DNA of 64,000 nucleotides from Ophioceras dolichostomum. Its lineage: Eukaryota > Ascomycota > Sordariomycetes > Magnaporthales > Ophioceraceae. The stretch lies in the NCBI GenBank assembly GCA_003049485.1, contig PYST01000001.1, forward strand, positions 248,001 to 312,000, read 5' to 3'. A program made the position numbers and the translations under genes. Position 1 is the stretch's first letter. Every line of letters begins with the position of its first letter. The notes under the pieces are model-generated. The model did not search any database and had not been told where the DNA came from. It was given only the letters and a program-made list of their open reading frames with translations. This document shows, piece after piece, positions 33,729 to 45,135 of the stretch.

Positions 33729-34435
33729 TGGGGGGTGGGTTTGTGGACGCGGGGGCCGAGTAGCGATCTTCTAGGTGCCTTTCGGTAAGTAGCTCTCTTG
33801 ACGGCCTGGCAGCAGTTTGACAGGAGGTCGAGGAAGCGGTGATGAATTCCCTGGGTCCCTAAGAATAGGGGCCCATTGGTGGCCTTTTACAGCGTGCATG
33901 CAGCCGCCGAGACGATCAAGAGGGTCCCGTGCGGGGTTATCAGGGGCAAAGCAGGGGAGCTACCGCGACATGGAGGTAATCGGGAGCATTCTCGCCCTCG
34001 CAACAATCTCGGCCGAAGACCTACACGATGACGACACCCTCGCTTCGACAAACCACATATTTTCTGTTTCCTAATTTTACGACTCAGTCTCCGTCTTCTC
34101 CGCGTTGGGCCACTGTGGATGGAGAATAGGCAAATATGCCCGTCACCCTTAGCTTTGCCATCGATGGGGCCAGGTTCTCCGCACTTCCAAGATGGAATCT
34201 GGGATAGCTTGACGGGGGGACCTTCGGGCCAGCTCATGGCGGATAGCTCGCAAAGTTTCGTTGAGACCCGATACTACTCTCCACGATGCACTGGAGATTC
34301 GTTGCACCCAAATTACTCATAAGAAGAGAGGGATACATGTATTACAGGCAGAAATGGACCGGGAGGCAGCCCTGAGCATCAAGCCGGGAGGAGGTGTCCA
34401 GCTCTTAATTGTACTGGCAGTCATCAGGCCTCGCG
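33729..34435. promoter_or_regulatory. Divergent promoter region of amidase and rhamnogalacturonan lyase
   Basis: 707 bp between divergent starts of a nitrogen-release and a pectin-degrading enzyme. Two GGATAGCT elements at about 34202 and 34240 are visible but do not match the AreA consensus (HGATAR) exactly. No gene inside. Confidence 0.45.
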
Positions 34436-37207
34436 ATGCTGCGTCGATCTTTCGTCCTCGGCCTCTTCGGCCACCTCGCGAAGGCGGCTCTGAACGCCAC
34501 GGAGATTGCTGGCAAGTTCATTATCGCCAATGACCGGCTGTACACGGAGATCACCAAGTCCAACGGGATCATGACCACGGTCCTGCTGGACGGGCAGGAC
34601 ATGTTGGGAACCCCCTCAGGCTCGACCGGCCGGGGACCATATCTCGACTGCTACTGTACGCCCGCGGGTTTCTGGACTCCCGGGACGCACAACTCGGAGC
34701 TCGACCTCTGGACGGGGACGGACTCCAGCGGCACAAGCTGGGGCGGGGTCCGCATGCGGGACACGTACTCGGAAACCGGCCAGATAATGGAGCAGTACTG
34801 GTTCCTACGCGACGGTGAGACCGGGCTGCACACCTTCTCCCGCGTGGCTTACTACAACGAGACGCACCCGTTCCTCCGCAACCTGCAGGAGCTCCGTACC
34901 CTGTTTCGGCCCAATACGGACATGTACACCCATCTCGTTACCAACGAGGCGCACTTCGGCCCTTTGCCAGGTGCGGAGGCGAAGGCGAACCAGATCACCG
35001 TCCAAGACGCCACGTGGTACATGGGGAACACCCCAGACGACGCCTACGTTCAGCAGATGTCCGAGTATTTCACCAAGTATACCTTCCACGACGTCTGGAG
35101 AGATCATAAGGCTCATGGAATGTGCGGATCCCTACTCTGATTGACATGCAACATCACTCAGAACATGAACTCTAACGTTTAGCTCCGAATGATTGCTTGG
35201 TTGCCCACTAGGTATGCCGACGGCACCCAGACGTCCGACAATACAACTTACGGAGCTTGGCTGGTTCATAATACTGTTGATACCTACTTCGGTGGCCCTC
35301 TGCACTCGGACTTGGTAGTAGATGGCATTGTCTATAACTATCTGGGTGAGTTATTCTGCATCTTGTAGATCTGGGTTTGTGGGAGTACTTAGCTGACCAC
35401 AGATATAACTACTGCCTCCTAGTGTCGAATCACCACGGCGAACAGACTGCAAGTGCCACTCCCTCTTACCCCCTGAGTCGTGGCTCCCGGGACTGGAGAT
35501 ACATACATTTGTCGGATGGAGGACTAAAGACTGACATACAAGACAGCCAAACATCACCAATGGCTTTGATCGCACGTTCGGACCGGTAAGAAACATACGA
35601 TACACTCACAGTTTGGAAGAGAACGAGGATGGCTGATGAGGATTTACCCCTATTAAGCAATTCTTCTACTTCAACCACTTCCCCGCCGGCTCGTCCATCG
35701 ACGAGCTACGCAAAGACGCGGAGCAATACGCCGACCCGACCTGGAACGCCGACTTCTACGACTCCATCTCCCCGCACGTCATCAACTACGTGCCGTCCTC
35801 GTCCCGCTCCACGTTCCGGCTGAAGATCGACCTCCCACCGAACGCGAAGCGACCAATCGCCGTAAGCCCCCTCCTATCCAAAAGCAGGATTCTCGGACGC
35901 CAATTCACTACCCAGCACCAGATGGCTAATGAGGTGCCTCTTGATACTCCTCGTGCCCCTTCTGCTCTCTCCTATCCATCGCTCAGATCCTCACCGAAAA
36001 CGGCCGCTACTTCCAAGACAACGTCTTCTCCCCCTCCACCCTGCAGTACTGGGCCCCGATCTCCACCTCCATGGGGACCGCCACCGCCACCATCCCACGC
36101 GTCGCGGCGGGGACATACCGGCTCACGGTCCTAGCCGACGGGATCTTCGGGTCGTTCGTCCAAGACGACATCGTCGTCGTCCCCTCCGGCCGCACGAAGA
36201 CGCACACGGCGGGCCGCTGGCGCGAGGAGTCTGCGGGGGACGAGCTGTTCCGCGTGGGATACCCGGATGGGAGCAGCGGGGAGTATAGGCACGGGTCGGA
36301 GGTCGACGAGACGAAGCCGCTGAGGCCGCAGCAGTACAGGCTGTACTGGGGCAAATACGATTTCCCGTCTGATTTCCCGAATGGGGTGAGGTTCAAGGTT
36401 GGGGAGAGCGACGAGGAGAGGGACCTGAACTATGTGCATTGGAGTGTATTTGGCGGGGTGGGGAACTATCGGAGGCCGGAGCCGTATTGTGGGTAGATCC
36501 CGTTGTCGTATCCCGTCCGCCGCCAACACGGCATTCCCCTTCTTCTTTCTCCCGACCTACTGGTGTTAGGTCCGCCTTGCCTTACCCGCTCGCTCGCTCA
36601 TTTATTTGTGCCCGCCCACATTCTAGATGGCAACGGCGACGTCAACAACTGGACCATCCTATTCGACGTCAAGCAGGCCCAGCTCCAGCGTATGAGGCAG
36701 GCCACCTTCACCGTCCAGCTCGCGGGCGTCAAGACGGCGGCGGGGAACACGGACGTGTACAACGCCAGCGAGCCTCACGCCAACCTCAAGTACACTGTCA
36801 ACGTCAACGGGAAGGATCTGGAGCCTTGGGTCATTCCGTGAGTAATTCACCTCTTCCCTTCCCCCCTTACACCTCTAGCCCCCTATTCCTCTTCTCCTCC
36901 TTCACTTTGTTTTCCCCCTCAACCTCCTCCTCCTCTTCCTGCCCTCTATCTACCTAGGTAGGTATGCATGTCCTGACAAGCAAAAAACCAAAAAAAAAGA
37001 TACTACCACTCGAGCTCCTGCGCCGTCCGCTCAGCCGTCATCTGCTACAACGTGGCGAACAAGTTTGTCTTTCCAGCGGACCTGCTACGCGCCGGCGAGA
37101 ACGCCATTGTGCTGAGCCTGCCGTACGGCGCGACGGACTACGAGTCGGCCGTGCTGCCTGGGGCGGTTTACGTACAGTACGACGCGCTGCGGTTGGAGGT
37201 CCGATGA
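34436..37207 (+). CDS. Secreted rhamnogalacturonan lyase, polysaccharide lyase family 4
   Basis: Eight exons, in phase throughout: 34436–35121, 35212–35345, 35423–35448 (26 nt), 35547–35585 (39 nt), 35658–35861, 35987–36488, 36627–36837, 37015–37207; 664 residues, the usual PL4 length. Cleaves the rhamnose–galacturonate backbone of pectin rhamnogalacturonan I by beta-elimination, outside the cell. A signal peptide (MLRRSFVLGLFGHLAKAALN) leads into the N-terminal catalytic domain (IMTTVLLDGQDMLGT, YLDCYCTPAGFWTPG, YYNETHPFLRNLQELRTLF, FFYFNHFPAGSSIDELRKD), then the fibronectin-like domain (AAGTYRLTVLADGIFGSF) and the C-terminal carbohydrate-binding domain (NGDVNNWTILFDV, VICYNVANKFVFPADLLRAG, VYVQYDALRLEV). 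Intron 3 begins GCAAGT, a canonical GC–AG intron. The donor of intron 6 (T|GTGGGT) is the least certain junction. Similar to Aspergillus RglB-type enzymes; a plant-associated or saprotrophic trait. Confidence 0.92.
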
Positions 37208-37922
37208 TGGTGATAATGATAATGATTGGGTTATAGTTTTCGGGGGGGGTAGATAGTGGGGGGTGTTTGTTTTGCTAGGAATGTGCTTACCTATCTGACG
37301 ATAGTTTGAGGTCTTGTTTCCTCCCATCCCTCCTTCCCTCCCTTCGTCCGGTCTCCCACAGGGACAGGGGATGCACGCTCAACTGTGTGTCTGTCTGGGG
37401 CGCGTGGAGGACGGCGTCCGGATCGCCTCCGCGGTGGTGGTCTTGTCGCTATTTTCGCTCTCCTGTTAGAGGAACATGTTTGGTCGGAAGTCCCTCCGAT
37501 GCCTGTTTCTCTCGATACGACGACGACCCTCTCTCGAGTTAGAGCATCAAATATAGTGAACGGCATATAATAAATGTGACCGGTTGTTGCATGCGGCATC
37601 CTATTCCGTATTCTATGCAGAAAGCCGCCGCCACTCGGACGATATAAAAGCCAAACTGACATATTGGTGGCAGAAGCCACCTATCCCTATATCCCTCAAG
37701 ACTCCCCCTTGCCAGGCATGACAAAACATCTGTGGCGCTCTCTCGCTCCCCCTCCGGCATCTCCGAGACCCTTGGAATGTAGGCAGTTACGCGCGGAACG
37801 TCCTGCGACTTCCTCCTACACCTGCGTAGGTGCCCGCGACATCGGTCAAGTATCAAGTTTCCGGTGAGCGTTGCTGACGAGCGTGGTGATGTTGACCGGT
37901 TTCGAAGTCGGCTCACCTAGGT

Positions 37923-37937
37923 GGGTGGGTGGGTGGG
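37923..37937 (+). repeat. Perfect (GGGT)n G-quadruplex motif
   Basis: Four GGG runs separated by single T residues, within a longer GTGG run from 37921 to 37943. Single-base loops make this among the most stable parallel quadruplex sequences known. Confidence 0.85.
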
Positions 37938-40762
37938 TGGTGGAAAAGAGAGAAAAAGAGAAACGAGAGAACACGCCGCCGCGGCGCGGCGAATCGGACC
38001 ACAGACCGGGGGGTGTATGGATTTATGGAGTAAGCTGATGAATGAATGAGGCTGGCTCGGTGGAAGCCAATTTTTTTTTTCTTTCTCCCTTCTATTCTGC
38101 TTCGGTGACAACTGTTCCAGAACTCTTCCTTTCATTTTGTTTCTGACTATTTCTCCGACGAGCCTCACACACAGAACGCACGCGCGCAAAACGCGGTCTA
38201 CGCCTCAAAATACTACACCGGTCTAGCCGCGCTAATAAGTTGGAGAAAAAAAAGTTGGACCCTGATGAGACTCGCACCCCTGGAGCCCTCGGAGAGGTCC
38301 AAAGCCGTGTCCCCGGCGCCAGTGGGAACTCCGATGGGAGGGGAGAATTGCGCCCCATCATCAGCAACGATAATCCTTTTTGCGTGGCGCTGGGCAAAAT
38401 CAACATATTTGGTTTTATTTCGTCTTTTTTTCTTCGTCTTTCCTTTTTTTCTTTTATCATCTGTCAGTAATTTTGTTTCGGTTTTCCTTCTCCCTTTTGA
38501 AGAGCTCTGCTGCTGCTGTTGCTGTGCCCATCCGTCGAAGAACAAGGAGTTCGTGGCGGGAGAAAGGGGAAGTGGGGGCCGGGGGACGGCTCATTCCAGG
38601 GATAAACCTTGAATCCGTCCTTGCGTCGACCTATCTCTCTCCATGGTTCACGCCCATATGTTACGAGAACGTTCCTGCGATAGCGGCCATTGAGCTCTTT
38701 TTTTCTCTTCCCTCGCTCTATCCGGCGAGGTACGTACGATCTCACTCACTGCGGCACGCGGAAGAAGCATGCCGGTTCCTGATTGAGAGCCTGTTGGGAA
38801 TGCTTCATATCCATCGATTTTGATGGCAAGGCTAGGGGGTTGGCTCTCCTCTCGTGTCTGCCTCCAGGGTATCTTCCTCTACAAAACGACGGGCAAAATA
38901 CTCTCACCTGTCCGTTGATGTATCACATTTGGAAACTCTGGGAAGGGTAAGGAGGAGCCCTCCAATATATTGCCTAAGACACCCTCTCTGTTATTCTTTG
39001 TCTCCCGTCCACTCCCTTCTCCTATTGTCGGAGCCTCATCGTGCCAAGGGCTAATTAAGTCTTGTGACATTGCAGTGCCAAGACGTCCGATATCGAAGGA
39101 AAGAGGAGAAGGACGAGGATGAGGATAAGTAGGAGGAACAGGGGTGAAACCGACCAAGCCTATTAAGCAAGGGATAGACAACAGTCCCCAGAACAGAGAC
39201 AGACCTTGGTTCGCCAATATCAAGTGATGAAAGAATGCCGCGAAACTTTGTCATTCTTTTTATCTCTGCCGTCTTTTCACCGCTCTGTCAACCCACTTCG
39301 TCGTCCACGGTTGCAGTCGAGTGGCAGCATTTTCATCCCGTCGTTTTTCATTCACCCACTTGGGATGCATATGCGACTTCCGGAACCACACCACTTAGAG
39401 GGTGCACTGTCTGCATCCCCATCGCCCCGTCTGGGACCTATTCTGGGAGCCATTCAAGGGGGGATGAAAGTGCACCTCCTATTCCCTTTTGTCTTCCTCC
39501 CCCTTCTTCCTCCCCCTCCTCGACGCGGAATATTTCAACCACATACTCCCTCGGTCTCTGTCTTTCTCTCTCTTTCTCTCTCCACTCTCCCCACTCTCCC
39601 CACTTCCCCTTTTCCCCCTCCCCAGGGCACGCCGTGGAAAGGGGGACGACAAGGGCGGAAGTGATGTGATGGGATGCGCTGCTGGAATGTGGTAGGTAGT
39701 AGGTGCAGACGTGAACGTGGCCGCAAAACCTCGTCACCTCCTAATCCTTCCCTCCTATTCATCCCTCGCATGATCTGCGCTAGAACGGGGGGTCGTGTGG
39801 TTCATGTTGACATATCTCCACGGCGGTTCATTATCGCAGTAGGTGGTTGTGTGGTTGGCACCCGGCCTCTCCGGGGCGACCATTCCGCAGCCCGGGCATA
39901 CTGGTACTCCTTTGGATACGCTGCCAGTCAGGGTGGCAAGTTCAGAGGAGGTCCTAGGCCGTGATCGGCGCGATATCATGTTCACGTGGACATGGATACG
40001 GTCGCATACATCGTGACAGTAGGTAGCGGTGAGCATGCAGCACGAAGCCGTGCTGCTCCCATGCCATCTCGATCCCGCCCCTACACATGATCGCAGACGG
40101 CATGTCTCGCGTGTTTTCCTTTTCTCTCGCGCTCGTCTTTCCTCCAATGGTGGAGCTTGTCTTTCCCATCCGCTTATCGCTCTTCCAGTCGGTACCTACG
40201 CCGTCGGGTCGGGAGGCCAAGGCTGAAAGCCACCGAGCATCTGTCTCCATGCACCGCGGCCCCTCTCTGACGTATGTGATCTGTTACCCAAGGTTGTCGA
40301 GGTAGGACAGGGGCTGAAGGGAATCGACAGGATCTCTCTTCGCCCACGTTTTTGGGGGTACATTAGAATAGAGTTACTCGTCCGTTGTGCTCCGCGGACT
40401 CTAGCGGCGTACAGACTGCCAGCCTACGTACCTAGGTAAGGTAGCCAGGTATGTATGTGCAATGCGGTGAGCCGGCCAGTATCCAAATCAAGCAAGGAGT
40501 TGTTACGGTAAGGTGGTAGGGCGGTTATGCCGTTAACGCATTATGGCTGGTGAGGAATGGACAAGGTGATCTTTGGTTTCCCTCCCTCCTACAAGGCAAA
40601 TGACGACTTCTGGCCCGAGAGGGGCTGGCTAGGGCTGGCTGGGGGAGTGGGGGAGGACAGGCCACGGGTTGCGGGCTCTTGCATGGGAATTGGCATGTCG
40701 CTTTGTCACACGACGGCTTGCATCTGTCCTCCCTCAGAAAGCAATGAGCTGTGAACCAACTG

Positions 40763-40792
40763 CCATGCTCCCATGCTCCCATGCTCCCATGC
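40763..40792 (+). repeat. 8-bp tandem repeat
   Basis: Unit ccatgctc, 3.75 copies, without mismatch. Confidence 0.9.
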
Positions 40793-41525
40793 AATCCACG
40801 CCATCCTTCACGGCTTTTCATGCCGGCCGTGGGCCACGCATCTGCCGTGGTGTCATGTTGCACAAAAGTGCTCTTGGTTAGGTCCAGGACCAATTGGCGA
40901 TGAACAAGTCAGCCTCATAGAGACGGCGCGGCGTTGGATTGTGGTACAATGATGCTGGCAGGGTTTTCTCTTCCTCGGCCAAGTCTAATTGAGCTCATGT
41001 TGTGACGATTTCCCATGTCTTCGCGTCCCACGATGGGGGAGGCTTGATGATCCTGTTGATTTGGTCTATCTAGGTCCCTATGTATTCCTTCCGTTTCCCC
41101 CGCCTGTACCTAAAACACCGGAAACGAAAGACGGGAGAAGCAAAAGCAAGAGAGAGACTATCTGAGAATGTAGGCTGTGCTCACCGACACCGGTTTCCGT
41201 GGTTAGAAAGCAATTGAGAACAGGAGAAAGAAAGAAATCAAAAAACCAGAAGCGCCTGAGCACCCTACCTCAATCGCTCGCCGGCACATTCCATCCAAAC
41301 AGACGCAACTTCTCCATCCGGCTGGGATTTTTCGGCCAAATAAATTCTCTTTTTCTTCTTGCTCCCTTCCATCGTGCGTGCTTCCATTCCTTTTTTTTAA
41401 TTTTTCGTGGGGATTGAGGGGCTGAAAGAGCTGACCCAGGACGTCGGGTCGGGTTCGTTGTTGGCGTGCGGCGACTGCCGAGAATGGCCCCGCTGGGCCT
41501 GACCCTCCCTTCATTTGCTGGCGCC

Positions 41526-41608
41526 TTCTTTCCTTTTTTTTTTTTGCTTTTCTTTTTTCTTTTGTTTTATTTCCTTTTCTGTTCCTTTCCCCTAATTTTT
41601 TTTTCTGT
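41526..41608 (+). other. Long polypyrimidine tract
   Basis: Over 80 bases almost wholly C/T, including a run of about 13 T, with only a few G or A. Such tracts mark promoter/5' UTR regions of highly expressed fungal genes, here lacking an obvious gene. Confidence 0.7.
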
Positions 41609-42095
41609 GTCGTTGTTTCCCCGCCGTCGACTCCCAATCGCTGCACCCTCCTTCTTCTCCGTTGACGGTTCTCTCACAAAACGATGACGACGACGACGAT
41701 GTGTTGTTATCTTTCTCGTTCCCGCACCTGTCAGCCAGCCAGTGTCAGTAGGTTTTGTTCCGAAAGCGTGACCGAGTCGTGGGCCGTCGGGGCTGAGAAG
41801 CTTCCACTTCGGTTATTTCCTTGCACCTTTGCAGATTGAGGAACTTGGGAAGGATGTGGTAATAATAAATACCTATTCCGTTGTTTCCTGCGCCTCATCG
41901 ACGCCGCCGTTCTTCTCGCCCGCGCTTTCCCACCGGCTGGGTCGGGCAATATTGGATGGTGGATGACCCCGACCCCCGACCCCCCTCGCTTGCCCCCACG
42001 TCCACCTGGCCGCATGATTGGCGACCGCCTTCCACCTTTCACCGTCCGTCCACCTTCCAACCCCAGCCGGCGGCTGCGAGTGCGGCGTGGCCGCA

Positions 42096-42257
42096 TCAGA
42101 GGCTCTGGACGCAGGGACGACAGAGGTGGATTTTGCAATATCGGCACTCGAAGATAAACCAGTGCCCGCTCGATTGGCACATGGCGCATGTCCACTGAAG
42201 CAACGAGCTCTCGGACTTGATCATGCTGAACACGTGGGCGCAATTGGTGACCGCCAT
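42096..42257 (-). CDS. Possible small Cys-rich zinc-ribbon-like protein
   Basis: A 53-residue frame from an ATG in strong context (ACAATGGCG) at 42257. The C-terminal half has three CxxC pairs in tight order: WTCAMCQSSGHWFIFECRYC, then LCRPCVQSL at the end (spacing C-x2-C-x11-C-x2-C-x4-C-x2-C), a layout resembling small fungal zinc-ribbon proteins of unknown function. The same frame remains open upstream to about 42395 with another Cys-rich stretch (LCCVCFEEPALRHHCALC), but no ATG begins it, so an upstream exon may exist. This is the only protein-like segment I find in the 15-kb desert. It could be a remnant rather than a live gene. Confidence 0.42.
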   Translation of the reverse strand: MAVTNCAHVFSMIKSESSLLQWTCAMCQSSGHWFIFECRYCKIHLCRPCVQSL

Positions 42258-43670
42258 TGTCGCTATTTTTTTTGCCGCCCGCTTGCAAGAAGGTGGAAAC
42301 CCCTGGCAAAGAGCGCAGTGGTGACGTAAGGCTGGTTCTTCAAAACAGACGCAACAGAGGCGTCCCTTCGCGCGGGATATGTGACCCCCAAACAACTATC
42401 AGCCTGCGGAGATTCGTTAGCAAGCTAGGTAATCACGATGACCTCGGGAGGCCCTTGTCGTGGGGGTCTATCAGCGGTGTGGACCTGGATCTTGTGGCGC
42501 TCTTACCTGGGCCTAGAAGCCTTGGAAGCCAGGTGTCGGTTATGAGGCTTTGGGGAACAGCTGAAACACCCTGGGCGGTCGATGTGATTGTGGCGGAGAG
42601 GAATCCAAAGAACAACCTAGATATCTCTGTTTTTGGTCCAGGATGTCGCGAGGGAGGTCTCAGGCCGTTGATGAGAGTTTGATGAGAGTTTGATGCCAAG
42701 ATGGGATGGATGGGGAAACGCAGGCCTGTTCCAAACTTTTGCTGAAGTGCAAACGTTTATGTGTGAAGGCGACAGGTAGGCTGGTTGCGGGAGACAATGG
42801 GGAAGGACGGCACGGGTCGAAGAAAGTGCGTTTGTCCGGCCTGCTCGCACTGGAATGTCACAAGTCCAACAAACGGGAAGAAGTGACAAGTGACGGGAGG
42901 AGAGGGTCACGGGGGAGTCACGGGGAAGTCACAGGATTTTGACGAAGACAACAACCGGAGGGCAGGAGGTGAAAGGCGCAAAGACAGACGGCCCGGCTAA
43001 GAATGCGTTGTGTGAAGTGGGATACGAAGGTTTGCTGGCGAGCTAAAAGTAAAGGACGGTATATTTGTGTTTCTGCGTGTATTTGTGCGTGGTGTTTGTG
43101 CCATGTGAGGAGTGGCCAGGAAGGCAGAGTGAATCTCAGGGCGGGCAGGTGAGGGTGATTTGTATGCGGTCATACTCGGGGTGAGAGCGGTATGACGAGG
43201 CGTGCGTGGAGGAGCATATCCGGCCACCTCAGAGGAGGGGATCCATAATATTCGATGGATCGTAACAGGGGATGTGACCTATGTGATGGGAAGACGAAAG
43301 CAAGTGAGCCCGTATCTCTACCACAGGTACATGCGTAGCGGGAGTGGTGTGAACGAGCAAGCAAGGCAGGGTAAGGAGGGTGGCCTTGTGGATGTGAGAG
43401 ACGGCAGAGACATGACCGGGGTCGTAGATGGGTGTGCTCGGCAGGAAAAGGAAAAGGATGATAGGATAGAAAAAGAGAAGGAGAAAAAGGGAACCAAAAG
43501 ACGTAGAGTTTGGCTAGAGGAACGCCAGCATTTTGGGTCAGCCGGGTCTGAGTACGCGGAATAGGTCAGGTCAGCAAGGGTAGGTCGGCTTGCGCAGCGT
43601 TGCTTTGCGTTTTGGTTTTGCGTTTTGCGTGGGAGTGGTGGATGTTATGGGTGGACGGTGTGGATGCGTC

Positions 43671-43701
43671 CTGGGGCCTCCTGGGGGCTCCTGGGGGCTC
43701 C
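43671..43701 (+). repeat. 11-bp G-rich tandem repeat
   Basis: Nearly three copies of a ctgggggctc(c) unit, first copy imperfect. No coding context. Confidence 0.75.
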
Positions 43702-44585
43702 CAGTGCTCCCGGATGCTTCGTACCTAGGTGGTCTCTTGGGCTCTTGGAGCATTGTGGATGGAGCCTCTGTCGAGGCGGCTAGTGGGCGGGAGCGTGGGG
43801 TGTAAGTTGACTGGTCGGGTCCGTTTGGTAACTTTGGTTCGTCGGCGGCGGCGAGCGGTCCCAAAAATCTGATTTCGGGACATGGAGAATGGCCCGACTC
43901 TTGCTGCAGACGAACGGCTGATGTGGAGTGAGCACCAGAGGCTTGACAGCCGTGCTAGCACCTGGACAAGGAGGGCAGAGGTGGAGACACAAAATTACTC
44001 GCTCGAGCGTGCTCCAGTGCCTGGGCCAGTGGGCTCTCAGTGGACTCCTTGATGTGGCCCCTGGTCTGGCGGAACGGCATGTATGACACGTGCTAGCTGG
44101 GCATCATTGCCATAGCGGCGGACCTTGATGGAAGGGAGATCCTTCTATCAAACCTTCCATCATCCCAACTAGCTGTCAGTGTCCACACCTAATGGTAGGG
44201 CAGGGGGCCATCCTGGAGCCACGACAGAGCCGTGTAGCAGCCGGGAGTGTCGAGAACTTGGCAATAATTACTGAGCAAGTTATCACCGGCCTAGCAGGCG
44301 TTTGTTCGGGGCCGATAGGACTGAACTCTGAAGATGAAACGCCTTCTATAGCATCCGGACTCCAATTCAAGCAGAAAGAGAGGCTGTTATGCCGAGATTT
44401 CATCCTCTGAAATAAATGTGTGCCCTCCCAATAGAAGACTGCAGCTGCTCTGCAGTCCACAGTCGTAGTGGTGGGAGCCGATCATTTAAGCTGGCAAGGG
44501 ATTCCTGACCGGGTTATTCCCTCGGGAACTCGGTGCTACAGGAGCGTGCAAATAACCCGCTGTAAGACACGCCCGGCATCACACT

Positions 44586-44633
44586 GCCTGCCTACCTACC
44601 TACCTACCTAAGGTACCTAACCTACCCTACCTC
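44586..44633. repeat. (CCTA)n and TACCTA box cluster
   Basis: Five CCTA-type units followed by AGGTACCTAACCTACCC; the largest TACCTA-type box cluster of the desert. Confidence 0.8.
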
Positions 44634-45086
44634 TATTACTGCCTAGAAGCGGGAAAGGTCATAGAGAGAAGGTGATGTAAGACGGCAGCAGATTGGCAGT
44701 GATGCACGTTGTGGTGCAAGTAAAAAGGAGCACATACCAAGGGGGAGCTGCTGTTGACATGAAGTCAGGTAAGTGGGTGTGTGAACATGCATGTGCATGT
44801 GTGCCGGTTTGCGGTCAGCACATGCAGCAACTCCGCACCACACCCCCTTGTTGACGTGCCGTGTGCGAGTTACCCAAATGGGGACCATGCCTGCATCGGT
44901 TGGCTGACAGCGACCGCTTCCGGAGGTATAAGAACGGTTGCTAACGTCCAAATTGGTGGGCTCCTCAACGGCTAAAACCTTGGTTACGATCCTCTCCTCG
45001 CTTGTTGGAGGTGCATGCGGTGTGGACGTATCCGTCTCTGGACGACCTTTTATGGCTGTCGATGGACATAGGAAGCTGAATAACAG

Positions 45087-45135
45087 TACCTACGTCTACC
45101 TAGCCTATCTACCTAGGTACTTACTACGTACCTAC
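45087..45135. repeat. TACCTA box cluster
   Basis: Interspersed TACCTA, CTACCTAG and TACGTACC elements over about 50 bp. Confidence 0.7.

Larger units (their letters stand above)
37208..42095. other. Gene desert, left part
   Basis: No credible coding sequence in 4.9 kb. Frames of 100–150 codons are Ser/Arg/Pro-rich, mostly without ATG starts, and occur on both strands alike. Visible elements: a (GGGT)n run at 37921, long CT tracts at about 38069–38098, 38415–38460, 39485–39625 and 41526–41608, an 8-bp tandem repeat at 40763, TACCTA boxes at about 40427–40452. A CT tract followed by a GACGAC-repeat ATG at 41684 looks like a fungal transcription start plus start codon, but the frame closes within about 50 codons. 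Confidence 0.55.

Noticed and set aside
33729..34435. AreA (GATA) sites between amidase and lyase
   Set aside because: The two GGATAG elements do not match HGATAR and two hits in 700 bp would be expected by chance.
41731..42309. 192-codon minus-strand frame in the desert
   Set aside because: Arg/Gly/Ser-rich, no recognisable domain, and it overlaps in another frame the Cys-rich micro-ORF that looks more protein-like.
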